Assembly: GCF_900177675.1 (NCBI RefSeq)
Contig: NZ_FXWM01000001.1
Coordinates: forward strand, 5,155,001-5,219,000
DNA: 64,000 bases
Origin: Bacillus sp. OV166
GTDB lineage: Bacteria; Bacillota; Bacilli; Bacillales; Cytobacillaceae
Direction: 5' to 3'
Below, in pieces: positions 1 through 8,620 of the stretch. Position numbers and translations under genes: made by a program. Each line of letters begins with the position of its first letter. Position 1 is the first letter of the stretch. A model generated the notes under the pieces. It searched no databases. It was not told where the DNA came from and saw nothing but the letters and a program-made list of their open reading frames with translations.

Positions 1-217
1 TGCCATGTTCATCCATTTCGGCAACCCCGCCAAACGGGAGCAGGGTAATTTTCCGGATTCTCCATGAAAAAAAAGAAGCTGCAGCAGCATGCCCCATTTC
101 ATGAATAAAAATGATCCCAAGCAACAAGCAAACCTCAAGGAAATGAGCGGTCACAATTGAAAGTCCAATCACAATCCACAACAAGGGATGGATAGAGATA
201 AGTCGGAATAAATTCAT
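1..217 (-). CDS. spoIVFB: SpoIVFB, site-2-type sporulation metalloprotease (N-terminal part, cut by window edge)
   Basis: This is the intramembrane zinc protease that releases sigma-K from pro-sigma-K in the outer forespore membrane. Only about the first 72 residues are present, because the gene runs off the left edge. The visible part has two hydrophobic segments and the zinc-binding HExxH motif (HEMGH, residues 39-43). The ATG at 217 lies 4 nt after the spoIVFA stop, as expected for the spoIVF operon, whose two products form one complex with BofA. The identification rests on the motif, the hydrophobic pattern and the partner gene. The second half of the active site lies outside the window. 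Confidence 0.93.
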   Translation of the reverse strand, partial: MNLFRLISIHPLLWIVIGLSIVTAHFLEVCLLLGIIFIHEMGHAAAASFFSWRIRKITLLPFGGVAEMDEHG

Positions 218-221
218 GGCT

Positions 222-1010
222 CTATTCAAAGCGTATCACCTGAATTGGGTCGATGAAATCATCGCCTTTTTTTATGGCAAAGTAATATTTTCCTTTGGTT
301 TTATCTTCTCCTGCCGACACTGAGACCGTACCAACTACTTTTCTTTTATCGATATATTCATATAAGTTAACCTTGATTTGGTCCAAGTTACCGTACCATG
401 TTTCGGTCGCATCGGAATGCTGAATAATGACCGTTTTCCCCAATCCTTCTTTCACCCCTGCGAAGGTAACGATGCCATCATTAATGGTTTGGACGGACGC
501 CCCTTTTCCTGTTTCAATCATGATACCTTGGCCATTTTTTTCAAAGTTTTCAAGGATTTTCCCCATTGCTGGTACGGAAAATTCCTTTTCAGCCACCTCT
601 TTTTTCCCAGTTTGATCTTTTTCAGAAAATGGCAGTAGTGCCAGTGGTTTCCCAAACTTGCTTTCGTACCAGTTTGAAACGGTCGCAAATTTAAAATCCT
701 TGTCCATTGTTTTCATGACCACGTCTCTAGCTGGCTCAAAAGTAGCGGAATGGTTCCTAAATAGTATCGCTATCACTAAAAACAGGAGGACAGAGGACAA
801 TATTTTGAAAAAAAATACTTCCTTCTTAAACAATGGATGCCCATCATCGCCATTACTGCTTCCTGATGAAGTAAACTGATTGAATCCATATTTTTCATCG
901 TCACTAGGCCAATCAATTTGGCGGTCGGGACTTTTTACAGATGTTGCTCCAGTATCATTTTTTCGCTTTGCGATTCGTCGCCTTATTTCTTCCGGTGTAG
1001 ACCGCGCCAT
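222..1010 (-). CDS. spoIVFA: SpoIVFA, regulator of the SpoIVFB protease
   Basis: SpoIVFA anchors and holds SpoIVFB inactive in the outer forespore membrane until SpoIVB cleaves it. The 262-residue product has a charged N-terminus (MARSTPEEIRRRI), one membrane segment (VFFFKILSSVLLFLVIAIL, about residue 65-83), and a C-terminal M23/LytM-like beta domain ending DPIQVIRFE. I place the start at the ATG at 1010, not further upstream, because an AAAAGGGG ribosome site sits 8 nt before it and the family N-terminus begins there. The next gene, spoIVFB, follows after 4 nt. The domain lacks an obvious zinc-ligand set, so it is expected to be a non-enzymatic peptidase fold. Confidence 0.93.
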   Translation of the reverse strand: MARSTPEEIRRRIAKRKNDTGATSVKSPDRQIDWPSDDEKYGFNQFTSSGSSNGDDGHPLFKKEVFFFKILSSVLLFLVIAILFRNHSATFEPARDVVMKTMDKDFKFATVSNWYESKFGKPLALLPFSEKDQTGKKEVAEKEFSVPAMGKILENFEKNGQGIMIETGKGASVQTINDGIVTFAGVKEGLGKTVIIQHSDATETWYGNLDQIKVNLYEYIDKRKVVGTVSVSAGEDKTKGKYYFAIKKGDDFIDPIQVIRFE

Positions 1011-1077
1011 CCCCATCACCCCTTTTCCCACTAATTTGTACAAGTCTATGAGGGAAAAGGGAAGAGTATGTCTGAAA

Positions 1078-1118
1078 AATAAAAGCAGCCTGTCCACAAG
1101 TTAGTGGGCAGGCTGTTT
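1078..1118 (-). terminator. Rho-independent terminator after minD
   Basis: On the minus strand, CAGCCTGCCCAC pairs with GTGGACAGGCTG, followed by a CTTTTATTTTT tract. It separates the mre/min genes from the spoIVF operon. Confidence 0.75.
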
Positions 1119-1147
1119 GAGAAAAGTAGGCGCTTCCGCTTTTTGTA

Positions 1148-1951
1148 TTAACGAACTCCGAAGAATTTTTTAATTTTTTTAAAGACACCTTTGTCTGCGT
1201 CTTCGAGTGACTGAAGCGGGATGGATTCACCGAGAATCCGTCTGGCAATATTTCGATAAGCAATCGATGCTTTGTTATTCGGATTCAGAGCAATCGGTTC
1301 ACCGTGGTTAGAAGCTTTAATAACCTCGTCATCATCTGCTACAATTCCGATGAGCTCGATGGAAAGATGCTGGGTAACTTCGTCAATCTCAAGCATATCA
1401 CCAGTCTTCACCATATGATTTCGAATTCGGTTGATCACTAATTTGGGCGACTCCATATCCGGTTGTTTTTCGAGCAGACCAATGATTCGGTCTGCATCGC
1501 GTACAGCAGATGCCTCTGGCGTTGTAACAACAATCGCTTTATCTGCTCCAGCAATGGCGTTATGAAAACCCTGCTCAATTCCGGCAGGACAATCAATAAT
1601 GATATAATCGTAGTCTTGCTTTAATTCTAAAATCAAATCTTTCATCTGTTCTGGCTTCACAGCGGATTTATCCACCGTTTGCGCCGCTGGCAGTAAGTAT
1701 AATAACCCGTCAAATCGTTTGTCCTTCACAAGGGCTTGATGGATTTTACATCTTTTTTCAACGACATCGACCAGATCATAAATGATTCTGTTTTCCAGTC
1801 CCATTACAACGTCCAAGTTCCGAAGACCGATGTCTGTATCTACTAAACATACTTTTTTTCCTTGAAGGGCTAATGATGTGCCGATATTAGCAGAAGTTGT
1901 TGTTTTTCCTACTCCACCCTTACCGGATGTAATTACTATTGCTTCTCCCAC
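1148..1951 (-). CDS. minD: MinD, septum-site-determining ATPase
   Basis: MinD is the ParA-family ATPase that binds the membrane and recruits MinC to block FtsZ assembly near the poles. The deviant Walker A motif GKGGVGKTT (residues 10-18, with K11 and K16) and the C-terminal amphipathic membrane-targeting helix (VFKKIKKFFGVR) are both visible. Its 267 residues match the family. It starts with GTG at 1951, 8 nt after a GGGGG run, and is separated from the minC stop by a single base, so the two are translationally linked. MinD also needs MinJ/DivIVA in Bacillus, which are not in this window. Confidence 0.97.
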   Translation of the reverse strand: MGEAIVITSGKGGVGKTTTSANIGTSLALQGKKVCLVDTDIGLRNLDVVMGLENRIIYDLVDVVEKRCKIHQALVKDKRFDGLLYLLPAAQTVDKSAVKPEQMKDLILELKQDYDYIIIDCPAGIEQGFHNAIAGADKAIVVTTPEASAVRDADRIIGLLEKQPDMESPKLVINRIRNHMVKTGDMLEIDEVTQHLSIELIGIVADDDEVIKASNHGEPIALNPNNKASIAYRNIARRILGESIPLQSLEDADKGVFKKIKKFFGVR

Positions 1952-1952
1952 T

Positions 1953-2633
1953 TTAATGTCCCCCTTCTAATCTCGTTAAATTAGGTCTTAATTGGATTAA
2001 AACTTGCAATCTATCAATAATGATTTGACGTTCATCATCTATATAAGCACATTCCATTTCCCGTTTTTCATTGCTTTGGACGCTGTCTGGTGCTCTATTT
2101 AAACAATCACTAATTCTAAGCTGGGATGGTTTCATATTTGACGCAGCAATGACTGCTTGCTCATTGCCATAGCAGCCGGCGTGGGCCATACCTTTTAATG
2201 TCCCCATGATAAAAATGTTACCGCCGGCCATCACCGTTCCACCTGGATTGACATCACCAATTAATAGCAGGTCTCCTGGTACTTCGAGGACTTGTCCTGA
2301 ACGAATGATTCTAGAAACCGTCATGACCTCTGTTTCGGCGATTAGACGCTCAGCTTCTTCTTTCGTGATTACGTTTGATTCAATCTCTTCAACCACAAAA
2401 TTCTTCTTTTTGAGAATTAAGTTTTTTAGTTCCTCCCGCTGCGATTCCGTTATATAGCGGTTGCCGATTGCCACCTTGACAGAGGTTAATTGTCGCTCAT
2501 CCTGTGTACTGGAGTTAGCTGAGAGCTTATGATCGAGTTCCCTTTTTAGTTCTTCGTAGGAACAGGTATCATCAAGATGAAGGACGAGACCTTCCTTCGT
2601 TCCTTTTATTGTAACATTTTGCCGTTTTTTCAT
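1953..2633 (-). CDS. minC: MinC, FtsZ-ring inhibitor
   Basis: MinC blocks FtsZ polymerisation and lateral contacts. The 226-residue protein has an N-terminal FtsZ-binding domain and a C-terminal right-handed beta-helix. The latter shows the glycine-rich repeat pattern typical of MinC_C (GDVNPGGTVMAGGNIFIMG, around residues 125-145), which dimerises and binds MinD. The gene lies between mreD and minD on the same strand, the conserved mreBCD-minCD order. The 162-nt gap to mreD could hold a separate promoter, but I see no clear one. Confidence 0.95.
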   Translation of the reverse strand: MKKRQNVTIKGTKEGLVLHLDDTCSYEELKRELDHKLSANSSTQDERQLTSVKVAIGNRYITESQREELKNLILKKKNFVVEEIESNVITKEEAERLIAETEVMTVSRIIRSGQVLEVPGDLLLIGDVNPGGTVMAGGNIFIMGTLKGMAHAGCYGNEQAVIAASNMKPSQLRISDCLNRAPDSVQSNEKREMECAYIDDERQIIIDRLQVLIQLRPNLTRLEGGH

Positions 2634-2795
2634 GGAGAAATATTCACCTCATAATAAGAAAGCAATTTCGAAACAAGCAAAATTCGTTGTTTCAATGGGA
2701 TTTGCAAGCCCTCATGCTTATTCCGAATCAAAAGTACATACTATCTTAATAAAAATTCGACACGATGCGTCCATTCTCCTCTTTTTATAAAAAAA

Positions 2796-3314
2796 TCATT
2801 CATCCCTTAATGCTTCCGAATGTTTTTCAAATAGCCACTTTAAAGGATAGGCGATAATTAGAGTAATAGCTGCATTTAATAAAAGGGTAGGGTAAAAACG
2901 CAAGTTAATAAAGCCGATAAAATTAAGGTCTGTTACATGGATTAAATAATTCATTTCATAAACACCCATCTCTAATAACGAGATACCGAGAAGGGCAGCA
3001 AGAAAAGCAGTGATAATATTTGATTGAAAAACCTGCAATAATTTATAAATGAGATAGGAGATAAATGGATATAGAAAAAAGTAAATACCGATAATTTCGA
3101 CATAAACAATATCAAATAAAAGCCCAAAAAAGGCCGCATAAATAATTCCGTGTTTTTTTCCGACAAAAATCGTTAAAAACAAAATGGCTGTAAACAGAAA
3201 GTGAGGGACAAATATTCGCTCAAAACCAAAAATCTTTGCCGGTAAAAACTCGACAAAAAGACTTTCTACGATAAAAAGAAACAGAAATAAAAGAGGAAGA
3301 AGGAATTTTCTCAA
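2796..3314 (-). CDS. mreD: MreD, rod-shape-determining membrane protein
   Basis: MreD is a multi-spanning membrane component of the elongasome with MreB, MreC, RodA and PBP2-type enzymes. The 172-residue sequence is almost entirely hydrophobic, with five or six predicted spans, and has a charged C-terminal tail (FEKHSEALRDE). Its ATG overlaps the mreC stop by 4 nt (ATGA), so translation is coupled. Sequence conservation in this family is low, so the call leans on size, hydrophobicity and its position after mreC. Confidence 0.92.
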   Translation of the reverse strand: MRKFLLPLLFLFLFIVESLFVEFLPAKIFGFERIFVPHFLFTAILFLTIFVGKKHGIIYAAFFGLLFDIVYVEIIGIYFFLYPFISYLIYKLLQVFQSNIITAFLAALLGISLLEMGVYEMNYLIHVTDLNFIGFINLRFYPTLLLNAAITLIIAYPLKWLFEKHSEALRDE

Positions 3315-4192
3315 AACTCCCCCACCTTCCCATCAGATAAATCACTTTTAACTGGCTGAGTCATTAATCTTTTTATGACAATCACATTTTCAATATCGTA
3401 AAAGTTCGCGCCGGGTTTCACTAAGGCCGTTTGATTTAAGCCATACTGATCGGGCTTAACATCAACCACTTTTCCAATCATCAGCCCTTTTGGAAAAACA
3501 CCGCCTAAACCGGAAGTAATCACGGTTTGGCCTTTTTCAATTTTTGAGCCAGATGGAATCGCCTTAATTAATAGTAATTTTTGTTTGTCATCAAAACCCT
3601 GTACAAATCCATAAACATCTTTTTTCCCTTGTACGACAGCAGAAATTCGATTCTTAGGATCCATTGCACTTAAAAGTTGTACAGTTGAACTGAATTGTGT
3701 CACATTTTTTACTTTTCCAATGAGACCGGTTGCCGTAACAACAGCCATATTTTTTTCGATGCCGTTTAATTTACCTTTGTCGATAATAATCATTTCATGC
3801 CAACGATCAGGGTTTCTGCCAATGACGGTAGCTGGTAATGGTTTGAAGTCTCTCAGGGTCTTTTTTTCACCGAGAATGTCACGCAATTCTTCATTGTCAT
3901 TTTTCAACTCTTGGACTTGTGCTTCAAGATTGACAAGATTTTCGATCCGCGATTTTAATTCTTTATTCTCATCGTATGTATTTTGCAAATCCTGGAGATT
4001 TTCAAAAAAGCCTGCAACAAAATGGGTAGGCTTTGAAACCAGGGATTGAACCCAGCCGGTTGTATCTTTGACAAATTGCTCCGGCCAGGATAGTTTACTT
4101 CTCTCCCTTAAAGAAAACCCAATCAATGCCACGAGAACAATGATGCTGACAAGCAAAATAATCAGACGTTTATTCAGAAAGAACTGTGGCAT
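3311..4192 (-). CDS. mreC: MreC, rod-shape-determining scaffold protein
   Basis: MreC is a bitopic scaffold that links cytoplasmic MreB to wall synthases outside the membrane. Visible features of the 293-residue protein are one N-terminal span (RLIILLVSIIVLVALIGFSL, about 9-28), a heptad-rich coiled coil (about 65-110) that mediates dimerisation, and the beta-rich MreC domain to the C-terminus (VIGRNPDRWHEMIIIDKG). It has an AGAGGTG ribosome site and lies downstream of mreB after a short spacer that contains a remnant of a dispersed repeat. Confidence 0.95.
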   Translation of the reverse strand: MPQFFLNKRLIILLVSIIVLVALIGFSLRERSKLSWPEQFVKDTTGWVQSLVSKPTHFVAGFFENLQDLQNTYDENKELKSRIENLVNLEAQVQELKNDNEELRDILGEKKTLRDFKPLPATVIGRNPDRWHEMIIIDKGKLNGIEKNMAVVTATGLIGKVKNVTQFSSTVQLLSAMDPKNRISAVVQGKKDVYGFVQGFDDKQKLLLIKAIPSGSKIEKGQTVITSGLGGVFPKGLMIGKVVDVKPDQYGLNQTALVKPGANFYDIENVIVIKRLMTQPVKSDLSDGKVGEF

Positions 4193-4253
4193 GATTATAC
4201 ACCTCTATTTTCCTAGATAAAAAGTTTAGTTTTTAAGCTTTGATAGTTGTCTT

Positions 4254-4284
4254 GCTCCAGCGGCTAACTGGCGTTTCCGCTATT
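4254..4284. repeat. Fragment of a dispersed GCGGAA/GCTCCAGCG intergenic repeat
   Basis: The sequence gctccagcggctaactggcg followed by tttccgct lies between mreB and mreC. It resembles the ends of the longer element at 51497-51619 and the fragments at 16257 and 56893. It is not coding. Confidence 0.45.
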
Positions 4285-4285
4285 C

Positions 4286-5308
4286 TTAGCGTGAATCTCT
4301 CGTTTTGTTTTTAAATAAATGAATATGATCGAGAGCTTTTCCTGTTCCAATCGCTACGCAATCGAGTGGGTTCTCGGCAATCAGAACAGGCATTTTCGTT
4401 TCTTCACTAATCACTTTATCTAAATTGCGGAGCAGTGCTCCCCCACCTGTTAGGACAATCCCGCGATCCATAATATCGGCAGCGAGTTCCGGAGGTGTTT
4501 TTTCTAACGTATTCTTGACCGCTTCCACAATCGCAGAAACCGTATCGCGTAATGCTCCCGCAATTTCTTTTGCGGAAATTTCAATGGTCTTTGGCAGACC
4601 CGTTAATAAATCCCGGCCGCGAATCTCCATATTGTCGACACCTTCAGGATCCCCTGCTGAGCCAATTTCCATTTTAATCGCTTCAGAGGTCCGGTCCCCG
4701 ATCATCAAGTTATAATTTTTTCGAATATAAGAAATAATCGAGTCGTCCATTTCATCGCCAGCAACACGGATCGAAATACTTGTAACAATTCCACCTAGTG
4801 AAATGATTGCTACTTCTGTCGTTCCCCCGCCAATATCGACGACCATGCTGCCAGTAGGTTCCCAAACAGGCAAATTGGCGCCAATCGCCGCAGCAAATGG
4901 CTCTTCAATGGTATAGGCATCCTTTGCCCCTGCTTGTCTAGTGGCATCGATTACCGCTCTTTCCTCGACCGCTGTAATCCCAGAAGGCACACATACCATG
5001 ACGTATGGATTACCCGTAAATACGTTCTTCCCTTTCTGTGCTTGACGAATATGGTACTTCATCATTGCCGCTGTGGTTTCAAAATCAGCGATGACTCCAT
5101 CCTTCATCGGTCTTATAGCGACGATATTCCCCGGCGTCCGTCCAATCATATTTTTCGCATCGTTACCAACTGCGACAATATTCTTCGTATCTGTCTGCAT
5201 CGCCACAACGGATGGCTCGCGTAAGACAATACCTTTTCCTTTTACATATACAAGGGTATTTGCAGTCCCCAAGTCAATCCCAAGATCTCTAGCTCTTATT
5301 CCAAACAT
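4286..5308 (-). CDS. mreB: MreB, bacterial actin, cell-shape determinant
   Basis: MreB forms membrane-associated filaments that guide lateral wall synthesis. The 340 residues carry the actin-fold nucleotide motifs: phosphate 1 (DLGTANTLVYVKGKG, near residue 12), phosphate 2 (VDIGGGTTEVAI) and the adenosine motif (GIVLTGGGALL). The start is an ATG with GGGAG 10 nt upstream. It is the first gene of the mreBCD-minCD set and has a good sigma-A-type promoter in the 160-nt gap before it. The high conservation and neighbourhood leave little doubt that this is MreB rather than the Mbl or MreBH paralogue. Confidence 0.97.
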   Translation of the reverse strand: MFGIRARDLGIDLGTANTLVYVKGKGIVLREPSVVAMQTDTKNIVAVGNDAKNMIGRTPGNIVAIRPMKDGVIADFETTAAMMKYHIRQAQKGKNVFTGNPYVMVCVPSGITAVEERAVIDATRQAGAKDAYTIEEPFAAAIGANLPVWEPTGSMVVDIGGGTTEVAIISLGGIVTSISIRVAGDEMDDSIISYIRKNYNLMIGDRTSEAIKMEIGSAGDPEGVDNMEIRGRDLLTGLPKTIEISAKEIAGALRDTVSAIVEAVKNTLEKTPPELAADIMDRGIVLTGGGALLRNLDKVISEETKMPVLIAENPLDCVAIGTGKALDHIHLFKNKTRDSR

Positions 5309-5426
5309 AATTTTGTAGCTCCCTTTCTGATACGTAATACAAAAACTCCAATAAGTTGGTAATCACTTTAATATCATGTCTTTTTTCTCAATATTTATCT
5401 AGTTAGGTCTTAAGTAGTCCTAAAAA

Positions 5427-5456
5427 ATCATAACCAATATTATAACTTAACGTCAA
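5427..5456 (-). promoter_or_regulatory. Sigma-A-type promoter for mreB
   Basis: On the minus strand, TTGACG (5451-5456) and TATGAT (5427-5432) are separated by 18 nt, about 120 nt upstream of the mreB ATG. Confidence 0.6.
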
Positions 5457-5468
5457 ACAAAATCATAG

Positions 5469-6158
5469 TTATAAATACCCTTTTTCCTTGAGACTCACAA
5501 ACTTATTCTCCCCGATGATTAAATGATCGAGTAAATCGATGCCAATTATTTTTCCGCATTCGACTAATCGCTTGGTCACCTCTATGTCCTCGCGGCTTGG
5601 CGCCGGGTCGCCACTAGGATGATTATGCGCCGCAATTACAGAAGCAGCTGACCGCTTTAACGCCTCGCGGAACACCTCCCTTGGATGAACAATCGAGGCG
5701 TTTAAGCTGCCAATAAAAATCGTTTGTTTATGGATTACTTGATTCTTAGTGTTTAAATACATACAAACAAAATGCTCTTGTGATAAAAAGCGCATATCAT
5801 TCATCAGGTACTTTGCACCATCTTCCGGCGAGCGGATAACATATCGATCCTTATAGTCGAGGTTGGTAATCCTTCTGCCAATTTCGACAGCAGCAAGGAT
5901 TTGAATCGCCTTCGCCGAACCAATCCCTTTTATCTCAGTCATTTCTTCTAACGTAGCTGCTTTTAACAGTCGTAACCCTTCAAAATGGGTCAGCAGTCGA
6001 TTCGATAGTTGCAGAACCGATTCGTCCTTTGTTCCGGTTCGAAGTAAGATGGCAATCAATTCATGATTAGATAAGCTTTGTGGTCCATGCTGAATAAAGC
6101 GTTCTCTAGGCCTTTCATCTTGAGGGAAATCACGGATCATTAATGTATTGGTGGACAC
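5469..6158 (-). CDS. radC: RadC family JAB/MPN-domain protein
   Basis: The 229-residue protein has an N-terminal helix-hairpin-helix region (TEIKGIGSAKAIQI) and a JAB1/MPN-type metalloprotease-like domain with the motif HNHPSGDPAPSREDIEVT. The biochemical function of RadC is unsettled; the original link to DNA repair in E. coli was later disputed. The start is a GTG at 6158, chosen because AAAGGGAGG lies 7 nt before it. The gene follows maf, as in B. subtilis, where radC sits between maf and mreB. Confidence 0.93.
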   Translation of the reverse strand: MSTNTLMIRDFPQDERPRERFIQHGPQSLSNHELIAILLRTGTKDESVLQLSNRLLTHFEGLRLLKAATLEEMTEIKGIGSAKAIQILAAVEIGRRITNLDYKDRYVIRSPEDGAKYLMNDMRFLSQEHFVCMYLNTKNQVIHKQTIFIGSLNASIVHPREVFREALKRSAASVIAAHNHPSGDPAPSREDIEVTKRLVECGKIIGIDLLDHLIIGENKFVSLKEKGYL

Positions 6159-6202
6159 TTTTTTTCCTCCCTTTTTTAAGGGAGTTAATGAACTAAAAAA
6201 GT

Positions 6203-6775
6203 TTAATACGGCAACTGGTAGCCAGCCTTCTTCAATTCTCTTATTGTTCTTGAAACAGGCAGACCGACAACCGCAAAATAGTCTCCATTTATTTTTTTGA
6301 CAAGCATACTTCCGAGCTGCTGAATGCCATATGCACCTGCTTTATCAAGCGGTTCACCACTTTTTACATACGCCCGTATTGAGTCGTCAGTTAACTCCCA
6401 AAACCAAACTTCTGTTCTTTCATAAAACGTTGTTGTACCTGTTGGAGACACAATCGAAACTCCAGTAAAGACATCATGCTGCTTTCCTGACAAGCTTTTT
6501 AACATCGTAAATGCTTCTGCTTCATCTGCAGGCTTTCCTAAAATTTGATTATCCGCCACAACAATTGTGTCCGAGCCAATCACAAAGGCGTTCTGGTTTT
6601 CTTTAAAAACCGCCTGGGCCTTTCGGTCGGCTAACTCCATCACTACTTCTTTAGGAGAGAGAGCTGGGTCAAAACTTTCATCAACTTCACTACTTGAAAT
6701 CGCGAATGTTAAACGGAGAGTTTCTAGAAGTTCTTTTCGCCGTGGAGAAGAAGAGGCTAAAATGAGGTTCTGCAT
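6203..6775 (-). CDS. maf: Maf family nucleoside triphosphate pyrophosphatase
   Basis: Maf proteins hydrolyse non-canonical or normal dTTP/UTP to the monophosphate and have been linked to septum arrest. The signature loop SSSPRRKELL (residues 8-17) and the conserved SDTIVV and GKP motifs are present in 190 residues, the full family length. The gene lies between spoIIB and radC, as in B. subtilis. The 44-nt gap to radC suggests co-transcription. Confidence 0.95.
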   Translation of the reverse strand: MQNLILASSSPRRKELLETLRLTFAISSSEVDESFDPALSPKEVVMELADRKAQAVFKENQNAFVIGSDTIVVADNQILGKPADEAEAFTMLKSLSGKQHDVFTGVSIVSPTGTTTFYERTEVWFWELTDDSIRAYVKSGEPLDKAGAYGIQQLGSMLVKKINGDYFAVVGLPVSRTIRELKKAGYQLPY

Positions 6776-6913
6776 TCGATCACCTTACCTTTTGGTACGT
6801 ATTAGGGAGATACAATTCAATCGTATCAGAAATTGTAGTAGCAAACAATTTTTATACGAAAAAAATTTTGATGGATTTTGTAAAATTATGTGGAATAATT
6901 CTTTTTATGACAT

Positions 6914-6946
6914 ATTAAAAAAGCCTATCCAGATTCGATAGGCCTT
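6914..6946 (-). terminator. Rho-independent terminator after spoIIB
   Basis: On the minus strand, AAGGCCTATC pairs with GATAGGCTT, followed by TTTTTT. It separates spoIIB from maf. Confidence 0.8.
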
Positions 6947-6982
6947 ATTTCCCGGAAAATATCGAGCTTTGTCAGATATTGA

Positions 6983-8065
6983 TTACTTGGAAAAATATAA
7001 CGACATGAAGTTTAGCAAGTGCTGTTGGGCATCACTAAGATTCTTTTCGGATTTTGATTCTTGAAATGCTTTTAGTTTCTCGTTCGCACTAACCAACTCT
7101 GCTTTTAGATCTTTTAATTTTTTGTTTTTAACACTACTCTTTAATTGTTCTTCAATCTCTAAGAGGGCTTTGCTGGAATCCTCAGAAAGCGACTTGGTCA
7201 GGAGTGCACTCGAAGATGTAAGAGATAGCGTTTGATAAATAGTCGGTACAGCTTTTAAAAAGGTCTTTTCTTTTGTAGTGACGTCAGTAAACTTCTTTTC
7301 ATCTAATAACAGCGGCTTGGCAAACACTTCTTCAATTCCATTTTCTTTATATTGACCCCCAAGAGCTTTAGCGGCTTCAATGGAATCCGCAACACCTAGA
7401 AACAAATAGTACTTGCCATCCATTTCAACGGATTGGGATGGTATGCCTTTCGAGTCTAAACTTGAAGATGTCTCCTTGGCACCAGCTTCCGATGAAAAAA
7501 CTCCGCCCTGAATGACGTAAGCAGTTACTTGGGATATAGCTGCTGACGAGGTCTTGCCCTCCGTAGTTTTGCTTTCGGTGTTAGCAGGCTTTTCAGTGAC
7601 TACTGTAGGTTCGGTTACAACAGTCTTGTTAGTTGGTGTAGTTATCACTAACTTTAGCATCACAACCCCGATCGTTGTTCCGATAAGGATGGCGAAGACG
7701 GCAGAAATTAAAATGGTTCCTAACGGCCGGCCATTTTTCTTTTTGGTATTAGATGAACTTGATGAAAAGGTTGTTATTTTGGGAAGGGCAGATTTTCTGC
7801 CACTTTGACTTGGTACTTTTTTAAACTCCTCTATGTCATTTTCGGAGGATTCGGGAATAATCCAATCAAAACTTTCGTCGACAGACTCTTGTGCTGCCGC
7901 TGTCTCCATGAAGTTATCCGATTCTGAGAGATTCGAATTTATTTTTATCACTTTAGGAATGGGGTCGATGCTGGCTTCGACTTCTTTTGGAGGAACATCC
8001 AGTTGGGGCGGGTTTTCTCCATTTAATTTGATCGTAATTGTATTGCCTTTATTAGGCTTGTCCAC
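6983..8065 (-). CDS. spoIIB: SpoIIB, SPOR-domain sporulation septum protein
   Basis: SpoIIB helps engulfment by directing septal peptidoglycan remodelling in the sporulating cell. The 360-residue protein has an acidic cytoplasmic N-terminal part, one membrane span (about residues 115-141), a Thr/Glu-rich linker, and a SPOR peptidoglycan-binding domain (about 180-250, beginning VTAYVIQGGVFSSEAGAKE). It starts at GTG 8065 after GAGGAG. Its place between comC and maf is the conserved one. Overall similarity in this family is weak outside SPOR, so the name rests on domain order plus synteny. Confidence 0.88.
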   Translation of the reverse strand: MDKPNKGNTITIKLNGENPPQLDVPPKEVEASIDPIPKVIKINSNLSESDNFMETAAAQESVDESFDWIIPESSENDIEEFKKVPSQSGRKSALPKITTFSSSSSNTKKKNGRPLGTILISAVFAILIGTTIGVVMLKLVITTPTNKTVVTEPTVVTEKPANTESKTTEGKTSSAAISQVTAYVIQGGVFSSEAGAKETSSSLDSKGIPSQSVEMDGKYYLFLGVADSIEAAKALGGQYKENGIEEVFAKPLLLDEKKFTDVTTKEKTFLKAVPTIYQTLSLTSSSALLTKSLSEDSSKALLEIEEQLKSSVKNKKLKDLKAELVSANEKLKAFQESKSEKNLSDAQQHLLNFMSLYFSK

Positions 8066-8119
8066 TAAACCGTACTCCTCTCTCTACCAGGGTAATTTGT
8101 TCCATCCTAACATAATGGC

Positions 8120-8152
8120 AAAAAAAAATAACAAGACTTTTGTCGTCTTGTT
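8120..8152 (-). terminator. Terminator between the pil remnant and spoIIB
   Basis: On the minus strand, AACAAGAC pairs with GTCTTGTT, followed by a run of T. It would stop transcripts from the folC-comC-pil direction before spoIIB. Confidence 0.7.
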
Positions 8153-8198
8153 ATCGTAGACTTTCGCCAAATTATTTACTAGTTTGCGATGGTGTTAA

Positions 8199-8620
8199 TT
8201 ATGGCTGCGTCCCTGTAGTGGCTGAGAACTGACTTAGTGGATTGTCTTTACCAGCTGGTGCTGGTGCATCGATTTTTGGAAGCTCTGCGGCTAGGTCTGT
8301 TAAACTCGGCATGTAGAATGCAGAAATTGTCAGACTGTAAGATAATGGCACATCTTCTTGGTCTAAACTGGTGATCTCTTGCCCGCCTGAATAACTAATT
8401 GATTCAACCACGACAATGCGATTTAAAGATTCTATGTATCAATAAACTTCTCTAAATCTTCATAGCTTGGTGATTCAACACTCAAAGAAACTGTCAGCTT
8501 CTTCAAGCCAGCGATTTGGGCTGAAGCGGTTTGTTGTGTCGTCGTGTCCTGATTAGCTGTGGCTTGATTATTTGCCGCTTGATTTGTATCAGCCTGATTG
8601 GTGGTAGTTTGTTGAGGTAC
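8199..8620 (-). pseudogene. pilO-like remnant (C-terminal part, frameshifted)
   Basis: Reading leftward from about 8620, one frame gives a Gln/Asn/Thr-rich linker (8528-8618), then AQIAGLKKLTVSLSVESPSY and YEDLEKFIDT, ending in a premature TAG at 8432-8434. Restoring one T there joins it to the next frame (ESLNRIVVVESISYSGGQ, then about 60 residues to the stop at 8199), giving a continuous PilO-like C-terminal domain. The N-terminal membrane part of PilO and all of PilN are absent. The fragment is fused out of frame to the end of the truncated pilM. PilO-type identity is inferred from the fold pattern and the pilM neighbour. The frame break could be a sequencing error, but the missing genes could not. 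Confidence 0.7.

Noticed and set aside
8434..8434. Programmed frameshift in the pilO remnant
   Set aside because: No slippery heptamer or downstream structure is evident, and the upstream half of the gene is missing anyway; simple decay or a sequencing error is more likely.
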